Shown here one piece after another: positions 17,569-24,916 of a DNA stretch of 32,259 bases. Numbering within the stretch: the stretch's first letter is position 1; each line of letters starts with the position of its first letter. The position numbers were made by a program, and so were the translations under genes. The notes under the pieces were generated by a model, which did no database searches, was not told where the DNA came from, and saw nothing but the letters and a program-made list of their open reading frames with translations. The DNA lies in contig JACRFD010000047.1 in the NCBI GenBank assembly GCA_016218025.1, positions 1 through 32,259 on the forward strand, given 5' to 3'. The stretch comes from Ignavibacteriales bacterium. GTDB taxonomy: Bacteria > Bacteroidota > Ignavibacteria > UBA10030 > SZUA-254.

Positions 17569-18723
17569 TTAATGTATGTTTTTGTGAGCGAATTCGCGAG
17601 CCAGACGGTCTGCTTTTTCGATATCTTCTATGGAAGGATTTTTAATTGATTTAATTTTTTCAATAGCAGCTGAAATCAATCGCGGTATTTTATGAAACGG
17701 TAAATCCCCGGAAAGAAATTTTTCAACGGCAACTTCGTTTGTGGCATTAAGAACGGCCGGAGCCGTTCCTCCTTTTTTAAGAACATTATATGCAAGTTGC
17801 AAACATTCAAATTTATTTTTGTCCGGTTCGTAAAACGTAATCTTGCCCAATGAAGAAAAATTAACGCGTTGATAATTTGCCGGCAATCGATCCGGATACG
17901 ATAGAGCGTATTGAATTGGCATCCTCATGTCCGGCATTCCGAGTTGTGCTTTAAACGACCCGTCGATAAACTCAACCATTGAATGAATTATTGATTGAGG
18001 ATGAATCAAAACATCAATTTTTTCAGCCGGAACGTTGAATAACCAATGAGCTTCTATTACTTCAAGCCCCTTGTTCATCATGGTTGCGGAGTCAATCGTA
18101 ATTTTATTTCCCATGCTCCAGTTAGGATGTTTCAACGCTTCAGCTTTTGTGATTTTTATGAATTTATTTTTAGGCGTATGAAGAAACGGGCCGCCCGACG
18201 CCGTTAAAATTATTCTGTTAATATTTTCCGCCTTCTCTCCTATAAGACATTGTAAAATTGCACTGTGCTCGCTATCTATTGGAATTAAAGTAGCACCATA
18301 TTTTTTTAGCATTGGCATGATAACGGAACCTGCTGCTACCAGCGTTTCTTTGTTGGCAAGTGCAATTATCTTACCGTTTTTAATTGCTTCAATGGTTGGA
18401 TGCAAGCCTGAAAATCCTACAAGAGAATTAATAACAATGTCAACGCCGGGATCGGATGCTGCTTCGATTAAGCCGTCTGTGCCCGATAGAATTTTAATTT
18501 TTTTATTTATCTTTTTTCTGAGTTGAACCGCCGCATCGTATTCAGAAACAGCTACGATTTGCGGTTGGAATTCTTTGATCTGATTTTCAAGAAGCTTGAT
18601 ATTATTTTTGGCACTAAGTATCCTAACTTTAAATTTGTCGTTAAAAGTTTTGATTACGTTGAGACTGTTTGTGCCAATCGAACCGGTTGAACCTAAAATG
18701 CAGATATTTTTCTTCATAGCCAT
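17569..18723 (-). CDS. dxr: 1-deoxy-D-xylulose 5-phosphate reductoisomerase
   Basis: Dxr (IspC) converts 1-deoxy-D-xylulose 5-phosphate to 2-C-methyl-D-erythritol 4-phosphate with NADPH, the committed step of the non-mevalonate isoprenoid pathway. The 384-residue product has the NADPH loop GSTGSIG (from residue 11), the family block NKETLVAAG, the catalytic/metal motifs DSEHSAI and NKITIDSATMMNKGLEVIEA, and HPQSIIHSMVEF. The start is ambiguous: ATG at 18723 (MAMKK) or ATG at 18717 (MKKNICILG). The T-run of the upstream terminator hairpin touches the first ATG and no Shine-Dalgarno sequence is evident. It is followed by rseP and preceded by a response regulator gene. Confidence 0.96.
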   Translation of the reverse strand: MAMKKNICILGSTGSIGTNSLNVIKTFNDKFKVRILSAKNNIKLLENQIKEFQPQIVAVSEYDAAVQLRKKINKKIKILSGTDGLIEAASDPGVDIVINSLVGFSGLHPTIEAIKNGKIIALANKETLVAAGSVIMPMLKKYGATLIPIDSEHSAILQCLIGEKAENINRIILTASGGPFLHTPKNKFIKITKAEALKHPNWSMGNKITIDSATMMNKGLEVIEAHWLFNVPAEKIDVLIHPQSIIHSMVEFIDGSFKAQLGMPDMRMPIQYALSYPDRLPANYQRVNFSSLGKITFYEPDKNKFECLQLAYNVLKKGGTAPAVLNATNEVAVEKFLSGDLPFHKIPRLISAAIEKIKSIKNPSIEDIEKADRLAREFAHKNIH

Positions 18724-18750
18724 AAAAAAAGAAACCCCATTTTACGGGGT
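18724..18750 (-). terminator. Terminator between the response regulator gene and dxr
   Basis: Read on the minus strand, ACCCC, loop GTAAAAT and GGGGT form a 5-bp stem followed by TTCTTTTTTT. The arms are at 18746-18750 and 18734-18738 in window coordinates. It would end the response regulator transcript directly in front of dxr, or partly attenuate reading into dxr. Confidence 0.6.
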
Positions 18751-18798
18751 ATTAACAATGATAAGTTAAGGAAAACAATAGTCGGAAACAAACCGGCA

Positions 18799-19464
18799 TT
18801 AATCTTCTTTCGTTAAACCCGTTAATCCCAGTTTTATAGCACGTTTTAGTAAATCGGAAAACGTTCTCGATTGCATTTTTTTCATAACATTTCTCCGGTT
18901 ATAACTTACCGTCTTGGTGGATATATTCATTTTTTTTGCTATCCCCTGAGAAGAATTCCCTTTGACTAAAAACATCAACGTTTCCATTTCAGAAGGAGTG
19001 AGTGTATCTAACAATGTTCTTTTTTTTATTTTTTCAGACTGCTTCCCCGAAAAAATTCCGGCCGCATAATTTGCAAGAGATGTAGGAATGTAATAATAAC
19101 CCGATCTGACGATATTTATTGCGCGGATAAATTCTTCATATGAACTCTCTTTTTCTATGCACCCCACAGCACCTGCTTCATACATTTTTATCATTGATAT
19201 TTTTTCTTCAAGATGTGACATTCCGATAATTTTTGTATTTGGCAGATTCTCTGAAATTTTTTTTGTCGTGTACATTCCGCTTATGTCGGGTAATGTTAGG
19301 TCCATCAAAACAACATCTGGTTTTGAGATCAACGCTCTTTTTATCGCTTCTCTTCCTCCCCATACAGAACCGACTATTTTTCCAAATTTCTCTTTATTGA
19401 AAACCCTAAAAAGCCCGTTTCTAAAAACTTCTTGATCATCCACTATGAGAATTTTAACCAGCAC
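18799..19464 (-). CDS. NarL/FixJ-type response regulator
   Basis: This 221-residue transcription factor has a receiver domain (residues 1-120) with the acidic pair D9-D10, phospho-acceptor D55 in VVLMDLTLPDISG and lysine in VGCIEKESSYE. A LuxR-type DNA-binding domain at the C-terminus follows (LTPSEMETLMFLVKGNSSQG, then IAKKMNISTKTVSYNRRNVM). It would bind DNA as a dimer after phosphorylation. The start appears to be GTG at 19464, giving MLVKILIVDD; no Shine-Dalgarno sequence is evident. It lies 16 bases after dnaB, with a terminator before dxr. No histidine kinase is in the window, so it is an orphan here and its targets are unknown. Confidence 0.92.
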   Translation of the reverse strand: MLVKILIVDDQEVFRNGLFRVFNKEKFGKIVGSVWGGREAIKRALISKPDVVLMDLTLPDISGMYTTKKISENLPNTKIIGMSHLEEKISMIKMYEAGAVGCIEKESSYEEFIRAINIVRSGYYYIPTSLANYAAGIFSGKQSEKIKKRTLLDTLTPSEMETLMFLVKGNSSQGIAKKMNISTKTVSYNRRNVMKKMQSRTFSDLLKRAIKLGLTGLTKED

Positions 19465-19480
19465 AATTCAAATAAAAATA

Positions 19481-20929
19481 TCAGAATGGACTATCTTCCG
19501 GAATATACTCTGGGGGGGCAATTAACTGCTCAAGCTTTTCAAAGCTGGCATATTCCTTGTGAAATTGCAGGCGGACAATTCCGGTTGGACCATTACGCTG
19601 TTTACCGATAATAATTTCGGCTAACCCTTCCGATGGCATTATTCCGCCTTCATCATCTTTTATTTCAAGAATGCCGTAAGTTTCGGGCCTGTGCACAAAT
19701 ATTACAACGTCAGCGTCTTGCTCGATGGCGCCTGATTCTCGAAGATCTGCAAGCATCGGACGTTTATCGCCGCGTGCTTCTACGGCGCGGTTTAATTGTG
19801 AGAGCGCAATGACGGGAACATCTATTTCTTTAGCAAGCGCTTTTAATGAACGTGATATCATTGAAATTTCACGTTCACGCGATTCAGAATTTTTCGGTCC
19901 CTGAATCAACTGTAAATAATCTACTATTATCAGACCTATTTCATGTTCGGCTTTTAACCGGCGGGATTTGGCTCGAAGCTCCAGCATGCTGAGTGCGGGT
20001 GTGTCGTCTATAAATATTTTTGCCTCGGCAAGTCTGCCAACATTCCTGCTAAGGTTTTTCCATTTATCTTCGTGCAATCTTCCTGTTCTTAACTCGTGGG
20101 CGTTTACTCTGGCTTCGGACGAAAGCATTCTAATAATCAGTTGCCGTTCCGACATTTCTATACTGAAAATTGCAACTGCACATTTTTTTTCTTTGTGGAG
20201 CGCGGCGTTCCGGGCAACAGATAATGCAAAAGCAGTTTTCCCCTGGCTTGGTCTGCCCGCAACAATTATAAGATCTGATTTTTGGAAGCCTCCTGTTTTT
20301 TCATCGAGTGCCGGAAAACCCGACGGGGATCCCGTAATACCGCTGTGTTTTCCGTGAATCTCCTGAAGCATTTCAAATGTTTCATGCAAAGCCCGGTTAA
20401 TGGGAGTGAACGAACGTTTCATTTGCCGTTCGGATATCTGGAATATTTTCGACTCTGCTTCATCCAAAAGGTCGAGTGCATCCTCAGTGTCGCTGTATGC
20501 TCTTGTACCGATTTCTGCCGAAGCGGAAATTAAACTTCTCATCAATGCTTTTTCAAGAACAATTCTTGCATGGTATTCAACGTTGGCGGCTGTAGTAATA
20601 TTTAAAGTCAATTCAGTTATATAAAGCGGATCTTCGGATGAATTGAGTTCACCTCGTCTTCGCAATTCTTCCACAACCGTAACGGCATCTATCGGGTCTC
20701 CTTTTTCAAAAAGAGACATCATTGCTTGATATATTTTTTGATTCGTTGGATTATAAAAACTCTGATGATCAAGAAGTTCCAGCACCTTCGGCGCGGCCTC
20801 TTTTTCTATCAGCATGGCGCCCAGAACCGCTTTCTCAACATCCACGGCTTGCGGAGGAATTCGACTACCGAGATTAATTGTATTATTGCTTGCTGAAATG
20901 TTAACCGATTGTTTTTTTATTCTTGGCAT
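19481..20929 (-). CDS. dnaB: Replicative DNA helicase
   Basis: DnaB is the hexameric helicase that unwinds the fork and works with primase and the DnaX clamp loader. The 482-residue product has the N-terminal domain (PPQAVDVEKAVLGAMLIEKE), a linker, and the RecA-like motor with Walker A GRPSQGKTAFAL (K231, T232) and Walker B IIVDYLQLIQGP. The arginine-finger region REREISMISRSLKALAKE and the DNA-binding block SQLNRAVEARGDKRPMLADL are present. The C-terminus has GKQRNGPTGIVRLQFHKEY. Length is normal and no intein is seen. It lies 14 bases after the uracil-DNA glycosylase gene in the minus-strand housekeeping run. Confidence 0.97.
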   Translation of the reverse strand: MPRIKKQSVNISASNNTINLGSRIPPQAVDVEKAVLGAMLIEKEAAPKVLELLDHQSFYNPTNQKIYQAMMSLFEKGDPIDAVTVVEELRRRGELNSSEDPLYITELTLNITTAANVEYHARIVLEKALMRSLISASAEIGTRAYSDTEDALDLLDEAESKIFQISERQMKRSFTPINRALHETFEMLQEIHGKHSGITGSPSGFPALDEKTGGFQKSDLIIVAGRPSQGKTAFALSVARNAALHKEKKCAVAIFSIEMSERQLIIRMLSSEARVNAHELRTGRLHEDKWKNLSRNVGRLAEAKIFIDDTPALSMLELRAKSRRLKAEHEIGLIIVDYLQLIQGPKNSESREREISMISRSLKALAKEIDVPVIALSQLNRAVEARGDKRPMLADLRESGAIEQDADVVIFVHRPETYGILEIKDDEGGIMPSEGLAEIIIGKQRNGPTGIVRLQFHKEYASFEKLEQLIAPPEYIPEDSPF

Positions 20930-20943
20930 TCAATGTTTTTCAA

Positions 20944-21657
20944 TTATTTGATTTTATTATATTCTTCCCGAAACATTTTCATATCGTCCCACGCCGGATA
21001 TTTCCAATTGGGGTTCCTCAGCAACGCAGCTGGGTGATAAGTAACAATTAATTTTGTCCCGCGATAATTGTGTATTTTACCCCGGAGTGATCCAAGCGTC
21101 GCGTTTGTCTGTAGCAGCCACTGTGCCGCAATCCTACCTAAGCAGATAATAAATTTTGGTTGAATAAGACTAATTTGTTTATACAGATATGGAGTACATA
21201 ATTCCATTTCCGACGGCTGGGGATCACGGTTTCCCGGCGGGCGGCACTTTAGGATGTTACATATATAAACATCTTCTCTTTTAAATTCTATTGCTGCCAG
21301 AATTTTATTTAAGAGTTGTCCGGCTCTTCCAACAAACGGTTCTCCTTGAGCATCTTCGTCGGCACCGGGAGCTTCCCCAACAAACATCACATCGGCATTC
21401 GGATTGCCCACACCAAACACAAAATTGGTTCTACTGTTCCCCAATCCACATTTCAAGCATTTATTAATTGAATGATTCAATGCCTCTATAGAGTCTGCGG
21501 CAGCCCATGGCTCATCGGATGTTTGGATGTTGTTTTGAATTATATTAGTTGTGTTCATGTCTGAATCATTATAAATAATATTTCCGAACAAATCTTTCTG
21601 CTGAACTAAATAGCGTTTAGATTCTTTTAATATTTCTCTTGTTTCTTTTGAACTCAT
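20944..21657 (-). CDS. Family 4 uracil-DNA glycosylase
   Basis: This enzyme removes uracil from DNA at the start of base excision repair. The 237-residue product has the iron-sulfur cysteines of family 4 (C67, C70, C138, C154; the last pair frames CRPPGNRDPQPSEMELC). Motif A is GEAPGADEDAQGEPFVGRAG and motif B is TYHPAALLRN. The first ~55 residues are a variable extension that is not conserved, and the family fold starts near residue 58. Its ATG overlaps the coaBC stop by 4 bases (ATGA), so translation is coupled to coaBC. The family call is very secure. Confidence 0.94.
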   Translation of the reverse strand: MSSKETREILKESKRYLVQQKDLFGNIIYNDSDMNTTNIIQNNIQTSDEPWAAADSIEALNHSINKCLKCGLGNSRTNFVFGVGNPNADVMFVGEAPGADEDAQGEPFVGRAGQLLNKILAAIEFKREDVYICNILKCRPPGNRDPQPSEMELCTPYLYKQISLIQPKFIICLGRIAAQWLLQTNATLGSLRGKIHNYRGTKLIVTYHPAALLRNPNWKYPAWDDMKMFREEYNKIK

Positions 21658-22883
21658 TTTTTAAAACTATTGAATGATCCGGCTATTCTATCTAAAATCT
21701 GATTTGCAAGTTGGAATTTAGACATTTTCTTAAGTTTAACAATTTTATTACTCTTTGTAACGATTGTTGCAATATTTGTGTCAACATCAAATCCTGCATC
21801 CTCTTTCAGTGGATTGTTTAATACGATAAAGTCTAAGTTTTTTTGTTGAACCTTTATTTTTGCATTCCGAATTTCGTTTTCGGTTTCTACGGCAAATCCA
21901 ACAAGAATTTTATTTCCTTTTTTCTCACCGATTTTTTTTAGAATATCTATGGTCGGTTTTAATTGTATGTTGAGGTGTTCTTTTGTATTATCAGATTTTT
22001 TAATTTTTTGTTTTGATACTTTCGCGGGTGTATAATCTGCAACCGCAGCCGCCATTATAATAACTTTTGAATTTCCAGCATGCTTGGTAACTGCATTAAA
22101 CATTTCTTCTGCGGTTACGATATTTATCCTTTGAACGTTTTTTGGGGTAACCAGATTTGTTTTCCCGGTTATTAATATTACATTCGCTCCGCGTTGTGCT
22201 GCAGCAGTGGCAATTGCAAATCCCATTTTACCGGATGATCTGTTTCCAATGAATCTGACTGGATCAATTGGCTCGTACGTTGGGCCCGCTGTAACTAAAA
22301 TTTTTCTTCCGGTTAGATCTTTTTTACCGCTCTGTAACAATTCTTCAACTGCAAATAAAATCTTCCGTAAATCCGGCAGGCGCCCGGCACCTGTTAGTCC
22401 GCTTGCTAACTCACCTTTTTCCGGCTGAAGAATTTTATATCCTAACTGTTCTAAAAAAGAAATATTAGATTGAGTAAGCCGATGATTCAACATATCAACA
22501 TCCATCGACGGCGAAATAATAATTGGTCCACGCATTGCCAGTGCGAGCGTAGTAACCGCATTATCGGCATAACCATGAACAAGTTTTGCTATTGTGTTTG
22601 CGGTAGCGGGTGCTATAAGCATTACGTCTGCCCAAAGTGCAAGATTAATATGCCATGTTTCGGCTTTTAAAACAGTTCCGGAAAATTTCGGGAAACCACC
22701 GACCACCACTTCATTTTGAGAAAGTGTTGAGATAGTAAGAGGCGTAACAAATTCTGCGGCTGCTTCGGTCATTACAACTTTAACATCTGCCCCGCTTTTT
22801 TTAAAATCGCGGATAAGCTGAGGAATTTTATATGCGGCAATTCCGCCGGTCACTCCGAGCAATATTTTTTTATTCCTCAGCAT
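21654..22883 (-). CDS. coaBC: Bifunctional phosphopantothenoylcysteine synthetase/decarboxylase
   Basis: CoaBC joins cysteine to 4'-phosphopantothenate and then decarboxylates the product, two steps of coenzyme A synthesis. The 409-residue protein has the FMN-binding CoaC half (about residues 1-185): GVTGGIAAYK, active-site H78 in ETWHINLALWAD and APATANT (residues 91-97). The CoaB half follows (LVTAGPTYEPIDPVRFIGNR, MAAAVADYTP, GFAVETEN). Two positions differ from E. coli Dfp: the PAMN motif reads PSMD (125-128), and the catalytic cysteine (C158 in E. coli) is S161 in ELASGLTGAG. I recall the same change in other Bacteroidetes, so this is probably a lineage variant. It lies between rpoZ and the overlapping UDG gene. 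Confidence 0.95.
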   Translation of the reverse strand: MLRNKKILLGVTGGIAAYKIPQLIRDFKKSGADVKVVMTEAAAEFVTPLTISTLSQNEVVVGGFPKFSGTVLKAETWHINLALWADVMLIAPATANTIAKLVHGYADNAVTTLALAMRGPIIISPSMDVDMLNHRLTQSNISFLEQLGYKILQPEKGELASGLTGAGRLPDLRKILFAVEELLQSGKKDLTGRKILVTAGPTYEPIDPVRFIGNRSSGKMGFAIATAAAQRGANVILITGKTNLVTPKNVQRINIVTAEEMFNAVTKHAGNSKVIIMAAAVADYTPAKVSKQKIKKSDNTKEHLNIQLKPTIDILKKIGEKKGNKILVGFAVETENEIRNAKIKVQQKNLDFIVLNNPLKEDAGFDVDTNIATIVTKSNKIVKLKKMSKFQLANQILDRIAGSFNSFKK

Positions 22884-22898
22884 TTTAAATACCGATTA

Positions 22899-23219
22899 TT
22901 ACGCCGGTCTGTTTAAATCATCTTCCTTATACCGGTAGGCAAGTCTATTCTCCATCAATTCTGCGATGGCTGTCTCGGTCGGCTTGGGACGTTTTTCGAA
23001 TTCCTGTGCTACCAATATCTGGTCTGGATTAGTTTGAGGCTGTTCGGTTTCTTCTTCGGGTTCGAATATTTTTGTCTGTAACATTTCAATCCGCTGATTG
23101 AATTCAATTTTCATTTCTTCGTTGATCTGACGTGCACGTTTCAACAAAAGAACGATGGCTTCGTAAACATTTTCTGCTTCGTTGCTCAGTTTCTCAATAT
23201 CTAAAGGTTTAATAGGCAT
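22899..23219 (-). CDS. rpoZ: DNA-directed RNA polymerase omega subunit
   Basis: Omega helps assemble and stabilise RNA polymerase. This 106-residue protein matches the Bacteroidetes/Chlorobi-type omega: an N-terminal PIKPLDIEKLSNEAENVYEAIVLL-like helix, RARQINEEMKIEF, a variable acidic linker (EPEEETEQPQTNP) and the closing KPTETAIAELMENRLAYRY. It is divergent from E. coli RpoZ and could be missed by simple similarity. AAAGGA lies upstream of the ATG. The position between gmk and coaBC is the usual one for rpoZ and supports the call strongly. All three are on the same strand with short gaps (40 and 15 bases). Confidence 0.85.
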   Translation of the reverse strand: MPIKPLDIEKLSNEAENVYEAIVLLLKRARQINEEMKIEFNQRIEMLQTKIFEPEEETEQPQTNPDQILVAQEFEKRPKPTETAIAELMENRLAYRYKEDDLNRPA

Positions 23220-23259
23220 GATTTGTTTCCTTTTAATTATTACAATTTAATTTGTTTTC

Positions 23260-23829
23260 TCATTTAGTGATTTCGTTCCGAATAATCTGATCGACATTTC
23301 CGACAGCATCGTCGAGCAGATCGTTAACAACAACATAATTAAAATACTTTGACTGTTCTAACTCCATTTCAACCCGGTGCATTCTTTTGGCAAATGTTTC
23401 TTCGCTTTCTGTTTTACGGTTTTTTAAACGTTCCCTCAGTTTATCGATACTCGGCGGCTTAATAAAAATAAGCACGGCGTCTGTACTGTATTTTTTTTTA
23501 ATTGATAACGCTCCTTTAACATCCACGTCGAACAAAATTGAATTGCCCGAAGAGAAAGCCCTGTCAACTTCACTTTTCAATGAACCGTAATAATCTCCGT
23601 AAATATTTTCCCACTCGATCAGTTCACCTTTGTTTATTCGATTCTCAAACTCCTGAACGGAGATAAAATAATAATCTTTGCCGTCGATTTCCGCGGATCT
23701 TTTTTCGCGTGTCGTTGCGGAAACGGAAAATAACATATTCTTATATCTGTTCAATATTTCATGAGCAATCGTGGTTTTACCGCAACCGCTCGGACCGGCA
23801 ACAACAAATAATTTTGTCTTTAAACTCAT
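23260..23829 (-). CDS. gmk: Guanylate kinase
   Basis: Gmk phosphorylates GMP to GDP with ATP in the cytoplasm. The 189-residue protein has the P-loop AGPSGCGKTT (residues 11-20), the GMP-binding motif SATTREKRSAEIDGKDYYFI, and LIEWENIYGDYYG. DVDVKGALSIKKKY and the lid region LRERLKNRKTESEE are also present. Length is normal. The gene sits between yicC and rpoZ, a conserved arrangement in many bacteria. Confidence 0.97.
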   Translation of the reverse strand: MSLKTKLFVVAGPSGCGKTTIAHEILNRYKNMLFSVSATTREKRSAEIDGKDYYFISVQEFENRINKGELIEWENIYGDYYGSLKSEVDRAFSSGNSILFDVDVKGALSIKKKYSTDAVLIFIKPPSIDKLRERLKNRKTESEETFAKRMHRVEMELEQSKYFNYVVVNDLLDDAVGNVDQIIRNEITK

Positions 23830-23875
23830 TCTGATGAATAAAACTCTAATGGATTCTTATCGGCGCAACAAAATA

Positions 23876-24757
23876 TTATTCGATATTCTGAAGCTGTTCT
23901 CGTATTTTTTCAAGCTCTTCTTTTATTTCCACAACAAGATGTGCGATATCGGAGTTATTAGCTTTTGCACCGATCGTGTTGGCTTCTCTGTTCATCTCCT
24001 GAATTAAAAAATTTAATTTCCTGCCAACTGCTTCATTTCCCCGTAATGCTTCAAGAAAAAATTTATTGTGACTTCTGAATCTGACGGTTTCTTCGGTTAT
24101 ATCTAATTTGTCAACCAACAGAGCAAATTCCGCTTCAAGTCTTTTTAAATCGATTACAGATTGATCGAGCGCCAATTCCTTAATCCTTGATTCAAGATTC
24201 GCTTTCGCAACCGGAATATTTTCTTTTGCTAACTGCTCGATTCTATTAATTGTCTTTTCAATTGCTTCAATCCGGGCAGCTAGGTCTTTCATTAATTCTT
24301 TCCCCTCGCTTCGTCTCATTCCCTCGGCTTCGTTTAACGCAATCATCAAAGCTTTTTTTATCAGCATCCATTCCCCCTCATCACCTTTCTCAAATTCACT
24401 CACCTCGATGATGTCCTGAAATTGGAGCAAATTATTGAGAGTAATTTTATCTCTGAGGTTCACCGATTTTTTGATATCGGTTAAAAGACGATAATAAGTT
24501 TTTGCTGCCGTCTTATTTACCTTCAGCGGGATCTCGCTGGCATTCTCGTGAGTAATGCTCAGCGCTACATTTATTTTTCCCCTGCTGAAACGAGAACGAA
24601 TTATTTCTTTAACTTCACTCTCACGCAGTGTCATAGTCTTGGGAAGTCGGGCGGACACTTCAAAATACCGGTTATTAACCGATCGTAATTCAGCTACGGC
24701 GGTGATCTTTCCTTCTGAAACTTCTCCCCGTCCATACCCGGTCATACTTGAAATCAT
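23876..24757 (-). CDS. yicC: YicC-family stress-induced endoribonuclease-like protein
   Basis: The 293-residue protein begins with the family signature MISSMTGYGRGE. It has the second conserved block SVNNRYFEVSARLP, and a C-terminal helical domain (DUF1732-like) with DKLDITEETVRFRSHNKFF and GRKLNFLIQEMNREANTIGA. E. coli YicC is reported to be an endoribonuclease affecting small RNA RyhB; the general role in other phyla is less clear. It is the first gene of the minus-strand housekeeping run and has a plausible promoter 34-64 bases upstream. gmk follows after 46 bases. Confidence 0.93.
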   Translation of the reverse strand: MISSMTGYGRGEVSEGKITAVAELRSVNNRYFEVSARLPKTMTLRESEVKEIIRSRFSRGKINVALSITHENASEIPLKVNKTAAKTYYRLLTDIKKSVNLRDKITLNNLLQFQDIIEVSEFEKGDEGEWMLIKKALMIALNEAEGMRRSEGKELMKDLAARIEAIEKTINRIEQLAKENIPVAKANLESRIKELALDQSVIDLKRLEAEFALLVDKLDITEETVRFRSHNKFFLEALRGNEAVGRKLNFLIQEMNREANTIGAKANNSDIAHLVVEIKEELEKIREQLQNIE

Positions 24758-24790
24758 GCAAAATTATCCACTTTTTAATAAAATACCATA

Positions 24791-24821
24791 TAAAGGTACG
24801 AAATTATAACCTGCTCGTCAA
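24791..24821 (-). promoter_or_regulatory. Candidate promoter for the yicC operon
   Basis: On the minus strand, TTG (24821-24819) is followed 20 bases later by TACCTTTA (24798-24791). This fits the Bacteroidetes-type -33/-7 pattern (TTG, TAnnTTTG). Transcription would start near 24786, giving a leader of roughly 30 bases before the yicC ATG. Confidence 0.5.
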
Positions 24822-24875
24822 GGAAAACCTTTCCACAACATTTTCACCTTTTTATCGACATAAATCCACCAAATC

Positions 24876-24906
24876 TTTGACGGAAAAACGGATTTCAATA
24901 TATTGT
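24876..24906 (+). promoter_or_regulatory. Candidate promoter for the NFACT gene, close to the start codon
   Basis: TTTGACG (24876-24882) is followed 19 bases after the TTG by TATATTGT (24899-24906). Read as sigma-70-like boxes it is TTGACG, 16-base spacer, TATATT. The start codon is at 24917, only about 5-6 bases from the expected transcription start, so the transcript would be almost leaderless. Confidence 0.45.
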
Positions 24907-24916
24907 TGATAATTTT

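Noticed and set aside
19968..20624. Several plus-strand open frames of 70-130 codons over dnaB
   Set aside because: They are shadows of the well-conserved dnaB gene; none has a ribosome binding site or family signature.
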